NCBI RefSeq assembly: GCF_004217185.1
Contig: NZ_SHKL01000001.1
Location: forward strand, 3,532,001-3,596,000
Source: Pseudonocardia sediminis
GTDB taxonomy: Bacteria > Actinomycetota > Actinomycetes > Mycobacteriales > Pseudonocardiaceae
Direction of reading: 5' to 3'
Length of the DNA stretch: 64,000 nt
The position numbers and the translations under genes are program-made. Positions 18,379 through 26,031 of this stretch are shown one piece after another. Numbering within the stretch: position 1 is the stretch's first letter; every line of letters begins with the position of its first letter. The notes beneath the pieces were generated by a model that saw only the letters and a list, made by a program, of their open reading frames with translations, did not search any database and was not told where the DNA came from.

Positions 18379-19209
18379 TCAGCCGGCCTCGGGTGGCCGC
18401 AGTGCCTCGGACCGCACGGCGAGGACGTCGCGCAGCACGTCCGGGCGGTCGGACAGGATCCCGTCCACGCCCAGGTCCAGCAGCGTGTGCATCGTTCCCG
18501 GCTCGTCGACCGTCCACACGTGCACCTCCGTGCCCGCGGCGTGCGCGGTGCGGACGAACTGCTCGTCGACGACGGTCAGCGGCCCGAACCGGGCCGGCAC
18601 CTGCGCGACCTGCCCGTGCACCCGCGGCAGCACCGCGCCCCCGAGCAGGCCCGCGGCCTGCAACGGCCCGGGCAGCGCAACGAGCCACGCCCGCCCGCGC
18701 AGGCCCAGCACCCCGCGCTGACCCAACGAGGTGCACAGCCGTCGTCCGGCCGATGCGCGGGCACGGACCAGGCGGGACTCCTCGAACGACCCCAGGCACA
18801 CCCGGTCCCAGGCGTCGAGCCGCTCCAGGACGGCGAGCGTGGGCGCGACGACGGCGTCGGCCTTGAGCTCGATCGTCACCCGGGTCCGCGGGATCGCCCG
18901 CAGCACGGTCTCCAGGCGGGGCAGCTTCTCGCGCCCGCCGACCGTGACCTCGTCCAGCTCGGCGGCGTGCCGGTCGGCGATCCGGCCGGTCGCGTCCGTG
19001 GTGCGGTCGAGGTGGGCGTCGTGGTGGATCACCGGGATGCCGTCGGAGCTGGCGTGCACGTCGAGCTCGACGTAGCCGAAGCCCTCGTCGGCGGCGCGGA
19101 CGAACGCGGCCAGGGTGTTCTCGCAGCCGGTGAGGTCGTCGATGTGCCAGCCGCGGTGGGCGTACGCACGCGGGTACGGGCCCTCGAGATAGGGATGACG
19201 GTCGCCCAT
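18379..19209 (-). CDS. glycerophosphodiester phosphodiesterase
   Basis: The protein has 276 aa with the TIM-barrel GDPD signature: YAHRGWH near residue 16, CENTLAAF, the acid pair and histidine in VELDVHASSDGIPVIHHDAH, then IELK and the late HVWTVDEPGTMHTLLDLGVDGI. It is expected to hydrolyse glycerophosphodiesters to glycerol-3-phosphate and an alcohol. No signal peptide is visible, so it is probably cytosolic and not surface-exposed. It is 25 nt downstream of the LigD-like gene in the same direction. Confidence 0.92.
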   Translation of the reverse strand: MGDRHPYLEGPYPRAYAHRGWHIDDLTGCENTLAAFVRAADEGFGYVELDVHASSDGIPVIHHDAHLDRTTDATGRIADRHAAELDEVTVGGREKLPRLETVLRAIPRTRVTIELKADAVVAPTLAVLERLDAWDRVCLGSFEESRLVRARASAGRRLCTSLGQRGVLGLRGRAWLVALPGPLQAAGLLGGAVLPRVHGQVAQVPARFGPLTVVDEQFVRTAHAAGTEVHVWTVDEPGTMHTLLDLGVDGILSDRPDVLRDVLAVRSEALRPPEAG

Positions 19210-19234
19210 GCCTTCACCCTCCCAGGTGCGGTGA

Positions 19235-21154
19235 TCAGGTGCGACGCGGCAGACGGAAACGCTCGGTGTCGAGCAGGGGTGCCATCAGGTCGCCGTGGCG
19301 GTCCAGGCGGGCCGGGATGTCGTCGGCGACGAAGCGCAGGTCCTCGGCGGCGTGGCAGGCCCGGACCTCGTCCCAGGTGACGGGGGTGGCGACGGTGGGG
19401 CGCTCCCGCCCGCGCAGCGAGTAGCTCGCGATCGTGGTCTTGGCCGTGTTGTTCTGGCTCCAGTCGACGAACACCCGGCCCGTGCGCCGGGCCTTGGCCA
19501 TCACCGAGACGACCTCGCGCGGGTGGTCGGTGGCCAGGCGGTCGGCGACGTCGTGGGCGAACTCCGAGGTCTGCTCGGCACGGGTCACCCCGACCGGGAT
19601 GTAGAGCTGCAGGCCCTTGCCCCCGGACGTCCGGGGCCACGCCTCCAGGTCGTGCTCGGCGAGGACGTCGTCGAGCCACTCGGCGACCCGGCAGCACTCG
19701 ACGATCGACGTCCCCTCACCCGGGTCCAGGTCGAACACCACCAGGTCCGGCGGGTGCCTGCCGTCGCGGGGGCCCAGGCGCCACTGCGGGACGTGCAGCT
19801 CCAGCGCGGCCAGGTTCGCCGCCCAGGCCAGCCCCTCGACGCTGTCGATCACCGGGAAGTCCGCGGTCTCCGACCGCCCGCCCGGCGTGCCCACCCGCGC
19901 GGTGCGCACCCAGTCCGGGGCGTGGCGTGCGACGTTCTTCTCGAAGAACGACGGCTTCCCGACCCCGTCCGGCCAGCGCACCATGGTCAGCGGCCGGTCC
20001 GCGATGTGCGGCAGCATCACCTCGGCGACGGCCAGGTAGTGCGCGAGGACGTCGGTCTTGGTCGTCCCGGTGCGGGGGTAGAGGACCTTGTCCGGGTTGG
20101 TCAGCCGCGCGCGCCCCGCTCCGAGCGGCCCGGTACCGGCAGGCCGGCGGGGTGCGGCGGCGGGGACCTCCACCCAGTCCGGGTCCGGCACGACGTCGGT
20201 GCGGTACGCCGAGTCCTCCCGCACGGCGACGACCGACGGCAGCCCCTGCGCCGTGACGGCGTCGAGCAGCTCCGGCCCGGCGTCCGGGTAGACCGGCGCG
20301 ACCTTCCAGTGCGGGCCGTCCAGCGGCAGCGCGTCGAGTCGTTCCCGCCGCTCGCGCAGCGGCCGGTCGCGCAGGTCCTCGCCGCCGGTGTGGAGCACGT
20401 CGGAGATCCAGAGGTCGCCGCCGGTGGTGAGCTCCGCGTCGAGCAGGTGCCCGCCGGCCCCGAGGCTCGGGCCGAACCGGCGCAACTGAGGCGGCAGCGC
20501 GATGTCCTGCCACCCGCCGGCGCCGTCCGGGCCGGTCAGCGTCGCCCGCCCGCCGTCGCTGCGCACGAGCACCCGGCGCCCGCCGAAGCGCACGCGGATC
20601 CACCAGCCCGGCCCGTCGGGGAGCGCGTCGGCGGGGGTGGGCTCGACGAGCGCGGCGTCGTGGGGGAGCGGTTCACCGGAGGGGGAGTCGTCGCCCTGGT
20701 CCTTCGCCCGCCGCAGCAGCCAGGTGTCGCGCTTGCCGTCCGGGCGGTGCAGCAGCACGAACCTGCCCTGCGCGCGCTCGCCGTGCAGGACGACGGCGAC
20801 CTCGCGGTCGTTCCACTTCTCGGTCTCGTAGCGGCCGGAGTCCCAGACGCTCATGTGCCCGCCGCCGTACTCGCCGGACGGGATGTCACCGGCGAAGTCC
20901 AGGTACTCCATCGGATGGTCCTCGGTGCGGATCGCCATCCGGACCGTCGACGGGTCGGTGGGCAGACCCTTCGGCACCGCCCAGGACGCGAGGACGCCGT
21001 CGCGCTCGAGGCGAAGGTCCCAGTGCAGCGCCGTGGCGTGGTGCTCCTGGATCACGAAGCGCTCGCCGGCGCCCGAGGCCTCCGGGTCGGTCTCCGGGAT
21101 CGGCTCCGGCGTGCGCTGCGGATCGCGCTTGCGGCGGTAGTCCTCGAGCGGCAC
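19235..21154 (-). CDS. LigD-like protein: phosphoesterase, degenerate ligase, primase-polymerase
   Basis: This 639-aa protein resembles the NHEJ protein LigD in the order PE-LIG-POL. The 3'-phosphoesterase domain (about 30-165) keeps the catalytic EHHATALHWDLRLERDG. The middle segment (about 185-330) is a recognisable but decayed ligase adenylation domain. The KxDGxR site reads RVRFGGRR, so the adenylated lysine is missing; the later EGVVAKR-type motif reads PSVVAVRED; there is no OB-fold. The POL domain (about 355-635) keeps VVFDLDPGEGT with the catalytic aspartates and TSGGKGLQLYIP. It should process and extend ends but not seal them. Ku and an intact ligase are not in the window. Confidence 0.85.
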   Translation of the reverse strand: MPLEDYRRKRDPQRTPEPIPETDPEASGAGERFVIQEHHATALHWDLRLERDGVLASWAVPKGLPTDPSTVRMAIRTEDHPMEYLDFAGDIPSGEYGGGHMSVWDSGRYETEKWNDREVAVVLHGERAQGRFVLLHRPDGKRDTWLLRRAKDQGDDSPSGEPLPHDAALVEPTPADALPDGPGWWIRVRFGGRRVLVRSDGGRATLTGPDGAGGWQDIALPPQLRRFGPSLGAGGHLLDAELTTGGDLWISDVLHTGGEDLRDRPLRERRERLDALPLDGPHWKVAPVYPDAGPELLDAVTAQGLPSVVAVREDSAYRTDVVPDPDWVEVPAAAPRRPAGTGPLGAGRARLTNPDKVLYPRTGTTKTDVLAHYLAVAEVMLPHIADRPLTMVRWPDGVGKPSFFEKNVARHAPDWVRTARVGTPGGRSETADFPVIDSVEGLAWAANLAALELHVPQWRLGPRDGRHPPDLVVFDLDPGEGTSIVECCRVAEWLDDVLAEHDLEAWPRTSGGKGLQLYIPVGVTRAEQTSEFAHDVADRLATDHPREVVSVMAKARRTGRVFVDWSQNNTAKTTIASYSLRGRERPTVATPVTWDEVRACHAAEDLRFVADDIPARLDRHGDLMAPLLDTERFRLPRRT

Positions 21155-21221
21155 CCGGCCAGCCTAGCCACGCGTCCCGCACCGGACCCGGCGTTCTCTT
21201 GTGCCCGAGGGTGATCAACTG

Positions 21222-21240
21222 TCAGGATAGGGTTGCCTAC
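21222..21240 (+). promoter_or_regulatory. IdeR/DmdR-type iron box at the bfd start
   Basis: The 19-mer TCAGGATAGGGTTGCCTAC matches 13 of 19 positions of the iron-box consensus TTAGGTTAGGCTAACCTAA and ends directly before the ATG. TAGGGT within it lies 7 nt before the ATG and could be the -10 of a leaderless transcript, so iron-loaded IdeR would block the promoter. Confidence 0.65.
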
Positions 21241-21456
21241 ATGAAGGGTGGGGTCACGTTGTTCGCCTGCATCTGTGCTGCGGCCACCGAGTCCGAGGTC
21301 CGCGACTGCGTCCGTCTCGGCGCGCTCACGGTCGAGGAGATCGGCGACGCCTGCGGCGCCGGTACCGGATGCGGGTCGTGCGTGAACACCCTGGGCGTGC
21401 TGTTGATGACGACCGCCGCACCGTCCGATCTGGACGGACTGCCGGCCACCGCCTGA
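21241..21456 (+). CDS. bfd: bacterioferritin-associated ferredoxin (BFD-like [2Fe-2S])
   Basis: The protein has 71 aa from ATG 21241. Cysteines are arranged as in Bfd: CIC near residues 10-12, then CGAGTGCGSC ending the cluster loop, with the helix segment SEVRDCVRLGALTVEEIGDA between. Bfd reduces the ferritin core so that stored iron can leave; the partner bacterioferritin is encoded next on the same strand. The iron box at the start predicts expression under iron shortage. The product is slightly longer at both ends than the enterobacterial 64-aa protein. Confidence 0.88.
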   Translation: MKGGVTLFACICAAATESEVRDCVRLGALTVEEIGDACGAGTGCGSCVNTLGVLLMTTAAPSDLDGLPATA

Positions 21457-21475
21457 ACCTATCCGCACCCTTGTC

Positions 21476-21494
21476 CCAGGCAAGGCTGGGCGAA
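21476..21494 (+). promoter_or_regulatory. weak iron-box-like sequence upstream of bfr
   Basis: CCAGGCAAGGCTGGGCGAA matches 11 of 19 iron-box positions, about 88 nt before the bfr start. IdeR activates bfrA in mycobacteria from upstream sites, so this location is plausible, but the match is modest. Confidence 0.35.
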
Positions 21495-21581
21495 TCAGAG
21501 TCGGTCCTGAGCGGACAGTGCTCCCGAGTGGTGTCCTACATTCGTCGCGTCCAGACCCTTGCGACGAATCGAGAGAATCCG

Positions 21582-22067
21582 ATGCGCGGCGACGCCGAGG
21601 TCATCTCCCTGCTCAACGACCAGTTGACCAGTGAACTCACGGCCATCAACCAGTACTTCCTGCACGCGAAGATGCAGCAGAACTGGGGCCTGACGAAGCT
21701 GGCCGCCTACACCCGCAGCGAGTCCATCGACGAGATGCGGCACGCGGAGAAGATCACCGACCGGATCCTGTTCCTGGAGGGTCTGCCCAACTACCAGCGC
21801 CTGTTCCAGCTGCGGGTCGGGCAGACCGTGCGCGAGCAGCTCGAGGCGGACCTGTCGATCGAGCTCGCCGTCGTCGAGCGCCTGCGTCCCGGCGTGCAGA
21901 TGTGCCGCGACAAGGGCGACATCACGACCGCCAACCTGTTCGAGGAGATCCTCGCCGACGAGGAGCACCACATCGACTACATCGAGACGAACCTCGAGCT
22001 GATGGAGAAGCTGGGCGAGCCGCTGTACCTCGCGCAGCTCGTCGACCAGCCGCCGAACCCGGGCTGA
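21582..22067 (+). CDS. bfr: bacterioferritin
   Basis: This 161-aa, four-helix-bundle iron-storage protein has family-typical length. GAGAGAA precedes ATG 21582. The ferroxidase ligands are recognisable in TSELTAINQYFLHA, DEMRHAEKI and LADEEHHIDYIETNLELM. The methionine in DEMRHA corresponds to the haem-binding Met52 of E. coli Bfr, so this is a haem-type bacterioferritin. It assembles as a 24-mer that oxidises and stores iron. Adjacent bfd supplies the release factor, giving a complete storage and mobilisation pair. Confidence 0.95.
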   Translation: MRGDAEVISLLNDQLTSELTAINQYFLHAKMQQNWGLTKLAAYTRSESIDEMRHAEKITDRILFLEGLPNYQRLFQLRVGQTVREQLEADLSIELAVVERLRPGVQMCRDKGDITTANLFEEILADEEHHIDYIETNLELMEKLGEPLYLAQLVDQPPNPG

Positions 22068-22154
22068 TCCACGCTCGGCGCTTGTTATGACAGGTTCGGC
22101 GCAGCGGGGCCGTCCCACCGCGCGCCGGGGGACGATCGAAGATATGTTCGATCC

Positions 22155-22382
22155 ATGACCGACGATCACAAGGCAGACACCGTCGACCCCGGGACGGCCG
22201 AGAAGGACCCCGCGGACTGGACCACCGGCGACGAGCCGATGACCGGGCCGCAGCGCTCGTACCTGGAGACGCTGCTGCAGCAGGCCGGCGAGGACGCGCC
22301 GGACGACCTGGACAAGCTCAACAAGTCCGAGGCGTCGCGTCGCATCGACGCGTTGCAGGAGAAGACCGGTCGCGGGAACTGA
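22155..22382 (+). CDS. DUF3072 small protein
   Basis: This 75-aa acidic protein has the DUF3072 core: a Pro-Ala-Asp-Trp segment, then MTGPQRSYLETLLQQAGE and the helix DLDKLNKSEASRRIDALQ. No membrane segment or catalytic motif is visible. Proteins of this type are widespread in actinobacteria and proteobacteria without a known role. A strong hairpin follows at 22392. The upstream gap carries the 9-mer GTTATGACA that recurs nearby. Confidence 0.85.
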   Translation: MTDDHKADTVDPGTAEKDPADWTTGDEPMTGPQRSYLETLLQQAGEDAPDDLDKLNKSEASRRIDALQEKTGRGN

Positions 22383-22391
22383 TTCATTCGC

Positions 22392-22428
22392 CGTGTGGGC
22401 CGTCGGAGACGATCCGGCGGCCCACACG
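22392..22428 (+). terminator. terminator hairpin after the DUF3072 gene
   Basis: Perfect 11-bp arms CGTGTGGGCCG / CGGCCCACACG enclose a 15-nt loop, starting 10 nt after the DUF3072 stop. There is no U-run, as is common in actinobacteria. Confidence 0.7.
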
Positions 22429-22445
22429 TATGTTCGGGCTCGCCG

Positions 22446-22474
22446 TTATCGGCACCCTGATATCGAGCCGATAA
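22446..22474 (+). promoter_or_regulatory. inverted repeat, candidate operator before the GNAT gene
   Basis: TTATCGGC (22446-22453) and GCCGATAA (22467-22474) form perfect 8-bp arms 13 nt apart, in an AT-rich patch about 50 nt upstream of the acetyltransferase ATG. The binding protein is unknown. Confidence 0.5.
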
Positions 22475-22519
22475 TGTGCGTTATGACAGTTGATACGTCG
22501 GCGGGAGGTTCTGCGCCCC

Positions 22520-22987
22520 ATGGCCTCACCCCTCGTTCCGGGCGTCCCTCGGATCCGGACGGCCGCCCCGGCCGACTACGACCCGATCGTCACGGTGATG
22601 GACGGCTGGTGGGGACGCACGGTCAGCCCGGTCCTGCCGCGGCTGTTCCTGGAGCACTTCCACGAGACGAGCCTCGTCGCCGAGGACGCGTCCGGCCTGG
22701 CCGGGTTCCTGGTCGCCTTCGTGTCCCCGGCGTCACCGCAGGACGCCTACATCCACTTCGCCGGCGTCCACCCCGGGCGTCGCGGACAGGGCCTGGCGCG
22801 AGCGCTCTACGGGAGGTTCCTCGACCTCGCGCGTGAGCGCGGCTGTACCCGCGTCCGGGCGATCACCCCGCCGCGCAACCAGGACTCGGTCCGCTTCCAC
22901 CGGGCCCTGGGGTTCGACGTCTCCGACCCGCAGGCCGATTATCACGGTCCCGGCCAGGACCGGATCGTGTTCACCCGCCGGATCTGA
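22520..22987 (+). CDS. GNAT-family N-acetyltransferase
   Basis: The protein has 155 aa from ATG 22520, with GGGAGG about 12 nt upstream; a TTG at 22490 is a possible longer start. Single GNAT fold: IRTAAPADYDPIVTVMDGWW at the N-terminus, the acetyl-CoA loop HPGRRGQGLARALYGRFLD, and the closing NQDSVRFHRALGFDV typical of RimI-like small-molecule or protein acetyltransferases. The substrate is unknown. A candidate operator lies upstream. Confidence 0.88.
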   Translation: MASPLVPGVPRIRTAAPADYDPIVTVMDGWWGRTVSPVLPRLFLEHFHETSLVAEDASGLAGFLVAFVSPASPQDAYIHFAGVHPGRRGQGLARALYGRFLDLARERGCTRVRAITPPRNQDSVRFHRALGFDVSDPQADYHGPGQDRIVFTRRI

Positions 22988-23098
22988 CCGCCCCTGTGGG
23001 CGCGGGGTCCCCTGGCCCTCCCTCCCCGTGCGGGGCCGGCACATGGTGGTGCGTCGTACGGCGTGCACCGATCACCTGTGCGACGTGCTGGGCTGATG

Positions 23099-23123
23099 TG
23101 TGCGTCCGGGGAGTCGAACCCCG
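23099..23123 (-). other. tRNA T-arm-like remnant
   Basis: On the minus strand 23123-23107 reads CGGGG TTCGACT CCCCG, a perfect 5-bp T-stem with a canonical TTCRANY loop. It is followed by GACGCAC A, like an acceptor 3' strand. No matching GTGCGTC acceptor 5' strand or D and anticodon arms could be found upstream, so this is at most the 3' fragment of a tRNA gene. The whole gap 22988-23236 is strongly hairpin-forming and has no convincing ORF. Confidence 0.4.
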
Positions 23124-23236
23124 TGCGCGGCCCCTCGCGCGCCAGGCATGGGCCGGTCTTCGCCCGCCGGCCCTCGGGCTCGTGCCCGCTCCCCGCCCGG
23201 GTACCTGCTCCCGCGCCGATTCAGTTGTCATAACGA

Positions 23237-23698
23237 TCAGTCGAGCAGATCGACCGTCCAGTTGGCCTGCTGGATCCGTGCGTCCAGCTCGCGGACGTCG
23301 CGGGCCACCCGGTCGGCCCGGCTGCGCAGCTCGCCCACCGGTAGGGCGGAGAGCTGGCGCAGCTCCGAGCGCAGCTGCCGGAAACCCCCGTGCCCGGCCG
23401 CGGCGTCGGCGGCCGCGGTGAGCAGTGCGTGCCGCTGACGCAGGACGTCCCGGACGGCCAGGGCGTCGGTCATGGTGCCGTCGTCGCCGAGGTCGGTGGC
23501 GGCGTTCGTGCGGTTGATCCGGCGGATCAGCCCGGCCAGCTCGTCGAGCACCTCGTCGGCCTCGCCCAGCAGCGCCGCCGCGTCCTCCGGGGGCTGCTCA
23601 CCCTCCTGGTAGCGCGCGCTGCCGACGACGCGGGTGCGTAGCTGCTCCACCCGTCGACGTGCGTCGGCCCGCAGCGCGAGCGCCTCGGCCAGCTTCAT
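23237..23698 (-). CDS. DIP1984-family protein
   Basis: The protein has 153 aa from ATG 23698; the annotated frame could run to 23731 but MKLAEALALRADARRRVEQL is the family start. It is almost entirely helical with heptad-like Leu/Arg/Glu spacing, predicting a coiled coil, plus the conserved RINRTNAAT and ARIQQANWTVDLL segments. DIP1984-like proteins were once called septicolysin-like, but no function is established. It has no signal peptide or membrane helix and is divergent from the DUF6886 gene. Confidence 0.85.
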   Translation of the reverse strand: MKLAEALALRADARRRVEQLRTRVVGSARYQEGEQPPEDAAALLGEADEVLDELAGLIRRINRTNAATDLGDDGTMTDALAVRDVLRQRHALLTAAADAAAGHGGFRQLRSELRQLSALPVGELRSRADRVARDVRELDARIQQANWTVDLLD

Positions 23699-23877
23699 GG
23701 TCCACCTCCCCCCGGCGGTCCAGGTTGCCATGTGTGGATCTCCGGCACCACGCGATTACCCTGTGGTGCACCTGCCCGGGCCGCAGCGGCGGCTCTCGAC
23801 GGTTATCCGGTCGACGCGTGGCGTCACAGCAGGGCAGGCTCCTGCGGTGCACCACGCCGAGAACGGAACCGGGCGCC

Positions 23878-24447
23878 GTGCGACCGCGTGAGGGCGAGGT
23901 CCTGCACTTCTCCGAGGACCCGACCATCGAGGAGTTCGTCCCGCACATCGCCGCGTCGGCCCGGGTCCGAGACACCCTGGTCTGGGCGGTCGACGCGCCG
24001 AGGGCACCCGCCTACTGGTTCCCGCGGCAGTGCCCGCGCGTCCTGACGTGGGCAGTGTCCGGCAGCACGGTCGCGGACGTCGAGCGTGTCATCGGCCCGT
24101 CCGGCGTGACGCGGGTGCACGCCGTCGAGTACGCGTGGCTGGAGCGGATGCGGTCGGTGCGTCTGTACGCCTACCGCCTGCCGGCCGCCCCGTTCCGCCC
24201 GTTCCCCGAGCCGGAGCCTGCGCGCCGGCAGGAGACCGCGGAGCCGTCGGCCCACGTCGCCCGGGTCCGGATCCGTCCGCTGGGGCGGCCCGAGCCCGTC
24301 GGGGATCTCCTCGCACTGCACGAACAGGCCGGTATCGAGCTCCGTGTGCTGCCGGAGTTGTGGACGTTCTGGGAGGCGGTGACGGCCGGGACCCTGGGGT
24401 TCAGCGGTATCCGGCTGCGCAACGCCCGTCCTCCGTCTCCGCGGTAG
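23878..24447 (+). CDS. DUF6886-type conserved protein
   Basis: The protein has 189 aa from GTG 23878. It is recognised by EVLHFSEDPTIEEFVPHIA at the start, then VWAVDAPRAPAYWFPRQCPR and TRVHAVEYAWLERMRSVRLY. The N-terminal half, with its aromatic and charged residues around the Cys-Pro-Arg, looks like a compact alpha/beta domain. The family is conserved across bacteria and no activity is known to me. No membrane segment is seen. It converges on the following MFS gene, 5 bp apart. Confidence 0.75.
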   Translation: MRPREGEVLHFSEDPTIEEFVPHIAASARVRDTLVWAVDAPRAPAYWFPRQCPRVLTWAVSGSTVADVERVIGPSGVTRVHAVEYAWLERMRSVRLYAYRLPAAPFRPFPEPEPARRQETAEPSAHVARVRIRPLGRPEPVGDLLALHEQAGIELRVLPELWTFWEAVTAGTLGFSGIRLRNARPPSPR

Positions 24448-24452
24448 GGCCC

Positions 24453-25718
24453 TTACTCCCCCTCGGGCATGTCCCGCAGGCGTCGCAACGGGGAGAGCAG
24501 CACCCAGAGCGGGGCGAGGGTGTTGCCGACCGCGACGACGAGCAGGGTCGCCCGCGGGCCGATCACCTCGCCGAGAGCGCCGCCGAGGAGGCCTCCCAGC
24601 GGGATGGTGCCCCACTCCAGGAAGCGGACGCTGGCGTTCATCCGGCCCAGCAGGCGTGCGGGGCAGATGGCCTGGCGGAAGCTGACCTGGGCGACGTTGT
24701 AGACCACCGAGCCGTAACCCAGGGCGAACAGGCCCACCGCCGCGGCACCGAGCAGCGGGCCCGGCCGGGCGAGCGGGACGAGCACCATGATCGGGCTGGT
24801 GACCAGCAGCGACCAGACGATCGTGCGCGCCTGGCCGAGCCGCCGCGTCCAGGCTCCGGCGGTGACGGCCCCGACCAGTGCCCCGACCCCGGCGGCGGCG
24901 AGGATCAGCCCGACGACCGCCGCCGGCTGGCCGAGCTCGCGGGCGAGGAACAACGCCAGCGCGGCCTGCATGACGCCGGTGAACAGGTTCGACGTCCCGG
25001 TGCACAGCACGATCGGCCGCAGCAGTCGGTGGTCCCGGACGAAGCGCAGCCCCTCCCCGATCTCCGCGCGCACCGAGGTGCCCGACGGCACCGGTTCCGG
25101 CTCCGCGGTGCGGATACGGGAGAGCAGGGCGGCCGAGGCCAGGTAGCTCACCGCGTCGACCAGGACCGCACCGACGGACCCCACCAGCTGCACCAGACCG
25201 CCACCCAGCGCGGGGCCGCCCGCCTCCGCGCCGGCGCGGGTCGACTCCAGCTTCCCGTTGCCCTCGACGAGGTGCTCGCGTCCGACCAGCGAGGGCAGGA
25301 CGGACTGGTAGGCGACGTCGAAGAACACCGTGCCCAGACCCGCCAGGAACGCGACGACGAGCAGCTGCGGGTATCCCAGGACGCCGAACCAGCCGGCGAC
25401 CGGGATCGTCGCCAGGAGCGCGAACCGGGCCAGATCGGCGGCGATCATGACCGGGAACCGGCGCACCCGGTCCAGCACGACGCCGGCCAGCAGGCCGATG
25501 AGCAGGAAGCCCGCGGTCTGGGCGGCGGTGAGCAGACCCATCTGCCACGGGGTCACGCCGAGCACGGTCACCGCCAGCAGCGGGATCGCGACGTCGCCGA
25601 TCCGTGTCCCGACCTGGCTGACGCTCTCCCCCGACCACAGGAGCAGGAAGTCGCGGTGCCGCCAGAGCGAGCCCGGGCGCGGGGTCAACCGGCGCCGGGG
25701 CGGACTCGTGTCGCGCAT
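24453..25718 (-). CDS. MFS transporter, EntS/MFS_3-like
   Basis: The protein has 421 aa and about 12 transmembrane helices. It opens with LWRHRDFLLLWSGESVSQVG, the typical start of the MFS_3 group (enterobactin exporter EntS and macrolide-efflux relatives), and includes LDRVRRFPVMIAADLAR as loop 2-3 motif and GNGKLESTRAGAEAGGPALGG. It is probably an exporter of a hydrophobic or siderophore-like molecule. No biosynthetic cluster or siderophore genes are adjacent, so the cargo is unknown. Confidence 0.87.
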   Translation of the reverse strand: MRDTSPPRRRLTPRPGSLWRHRDFLLLWSGESVSQVGTRIGDVAIPLLAVTVLGVTPWQMGLLTAAQTAGFLLIGLLAGVVLDRVRRFPVMIAADLARFALLATIPVAGWFGVLGYPQLLVVAFLAGLGTVFFDVAYQSVLPSLVGREHLVEGNGKLESTRAGAEAGGPALGGGLVQLVGSVGAVLVDAVSYLASAALLSRIRTAEPEPVPSGTSVRAEIGEGLRFVRDHRLLRPIVLCTGTSNLFTGVMQAALALFLARELGQPAAVVGLILAAAGVGALVGAVTAGAWTRRLGQARTIVWSLLVTSPIMVLVPLARPGPLLGAAAVGLFALGYGSVVYNVAQVSFRQAICPARLLGRMNASVRFLEWGTIPLGGLLGGALGEVIGPRATLLVVAVGNTLAPLWVLLSPLRRLRDMPEGE

Positions 25719-25788
25719 CGGCTCACCCTCGCAGGGTCCGGCGGCGGCACCGCCACGGTTTTCGCCCGGTGAACACCGGAGCCGGGAT

Positions 25789-26031
25789 TCAGCGCAGGGC
25801 GAAACCCTCCGCCGCCGGACGGCGGTCCCCGAGGACGGACAGACCGTCGTCGGCGGTCACCAGGCAGTGCAGCCTGCGGGTGCGCGGCCGGGTGGCCCAC
25901 CACAGGCGCAGGTGGAGGCGGTCGACCCCGGTCCGCCACCGCCGCGGGCAGCCGGTGCGTGGGCGCGCGACGGAGCGCAGCTGCGCCCGGCGGGCGGCGA
26001 CGGCGGCCCGCAGGTAGTCATCGGTCGCCAC
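25789..26031 (-). CDS. small hypothetical protein coupled to the ArsR-like gene
   Basis: This is an 80-aa Arg-rich frame with a GTG start lying inside the last codons of the upstream regulator gene (14-nt overlap), so translation could be coupled. The N-terminus (TDDYLRAAVAARRAQLRSVA) looks helical. The rest is basic with two Trp, then ADDGLSVLGDRRPAAEGFALR. No family is recognised. It could be a non-coding open frame, since long chance frames are common at this GC content; the overlap and its position at the operon end are the only supports. Confidence 0.4.
   Translation of the reverse strand: MATDDYLRAAVAARRAQLRSVARPRTGCPRRWRTGVDRLHLRLWWATRPRTRRLHCLVTADDGLSVLGDRRPAAEGFALR

Noticed and set aside
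23091-23240. Complete tRNA or tmRNA gene on the minus strand
   Set aside because: Only the T-arm fits. No pairing acceptor 5' strand, anticodon arm or D-arm was found within 120 nt, and the acceptor sequence does not match tmRNA ends.
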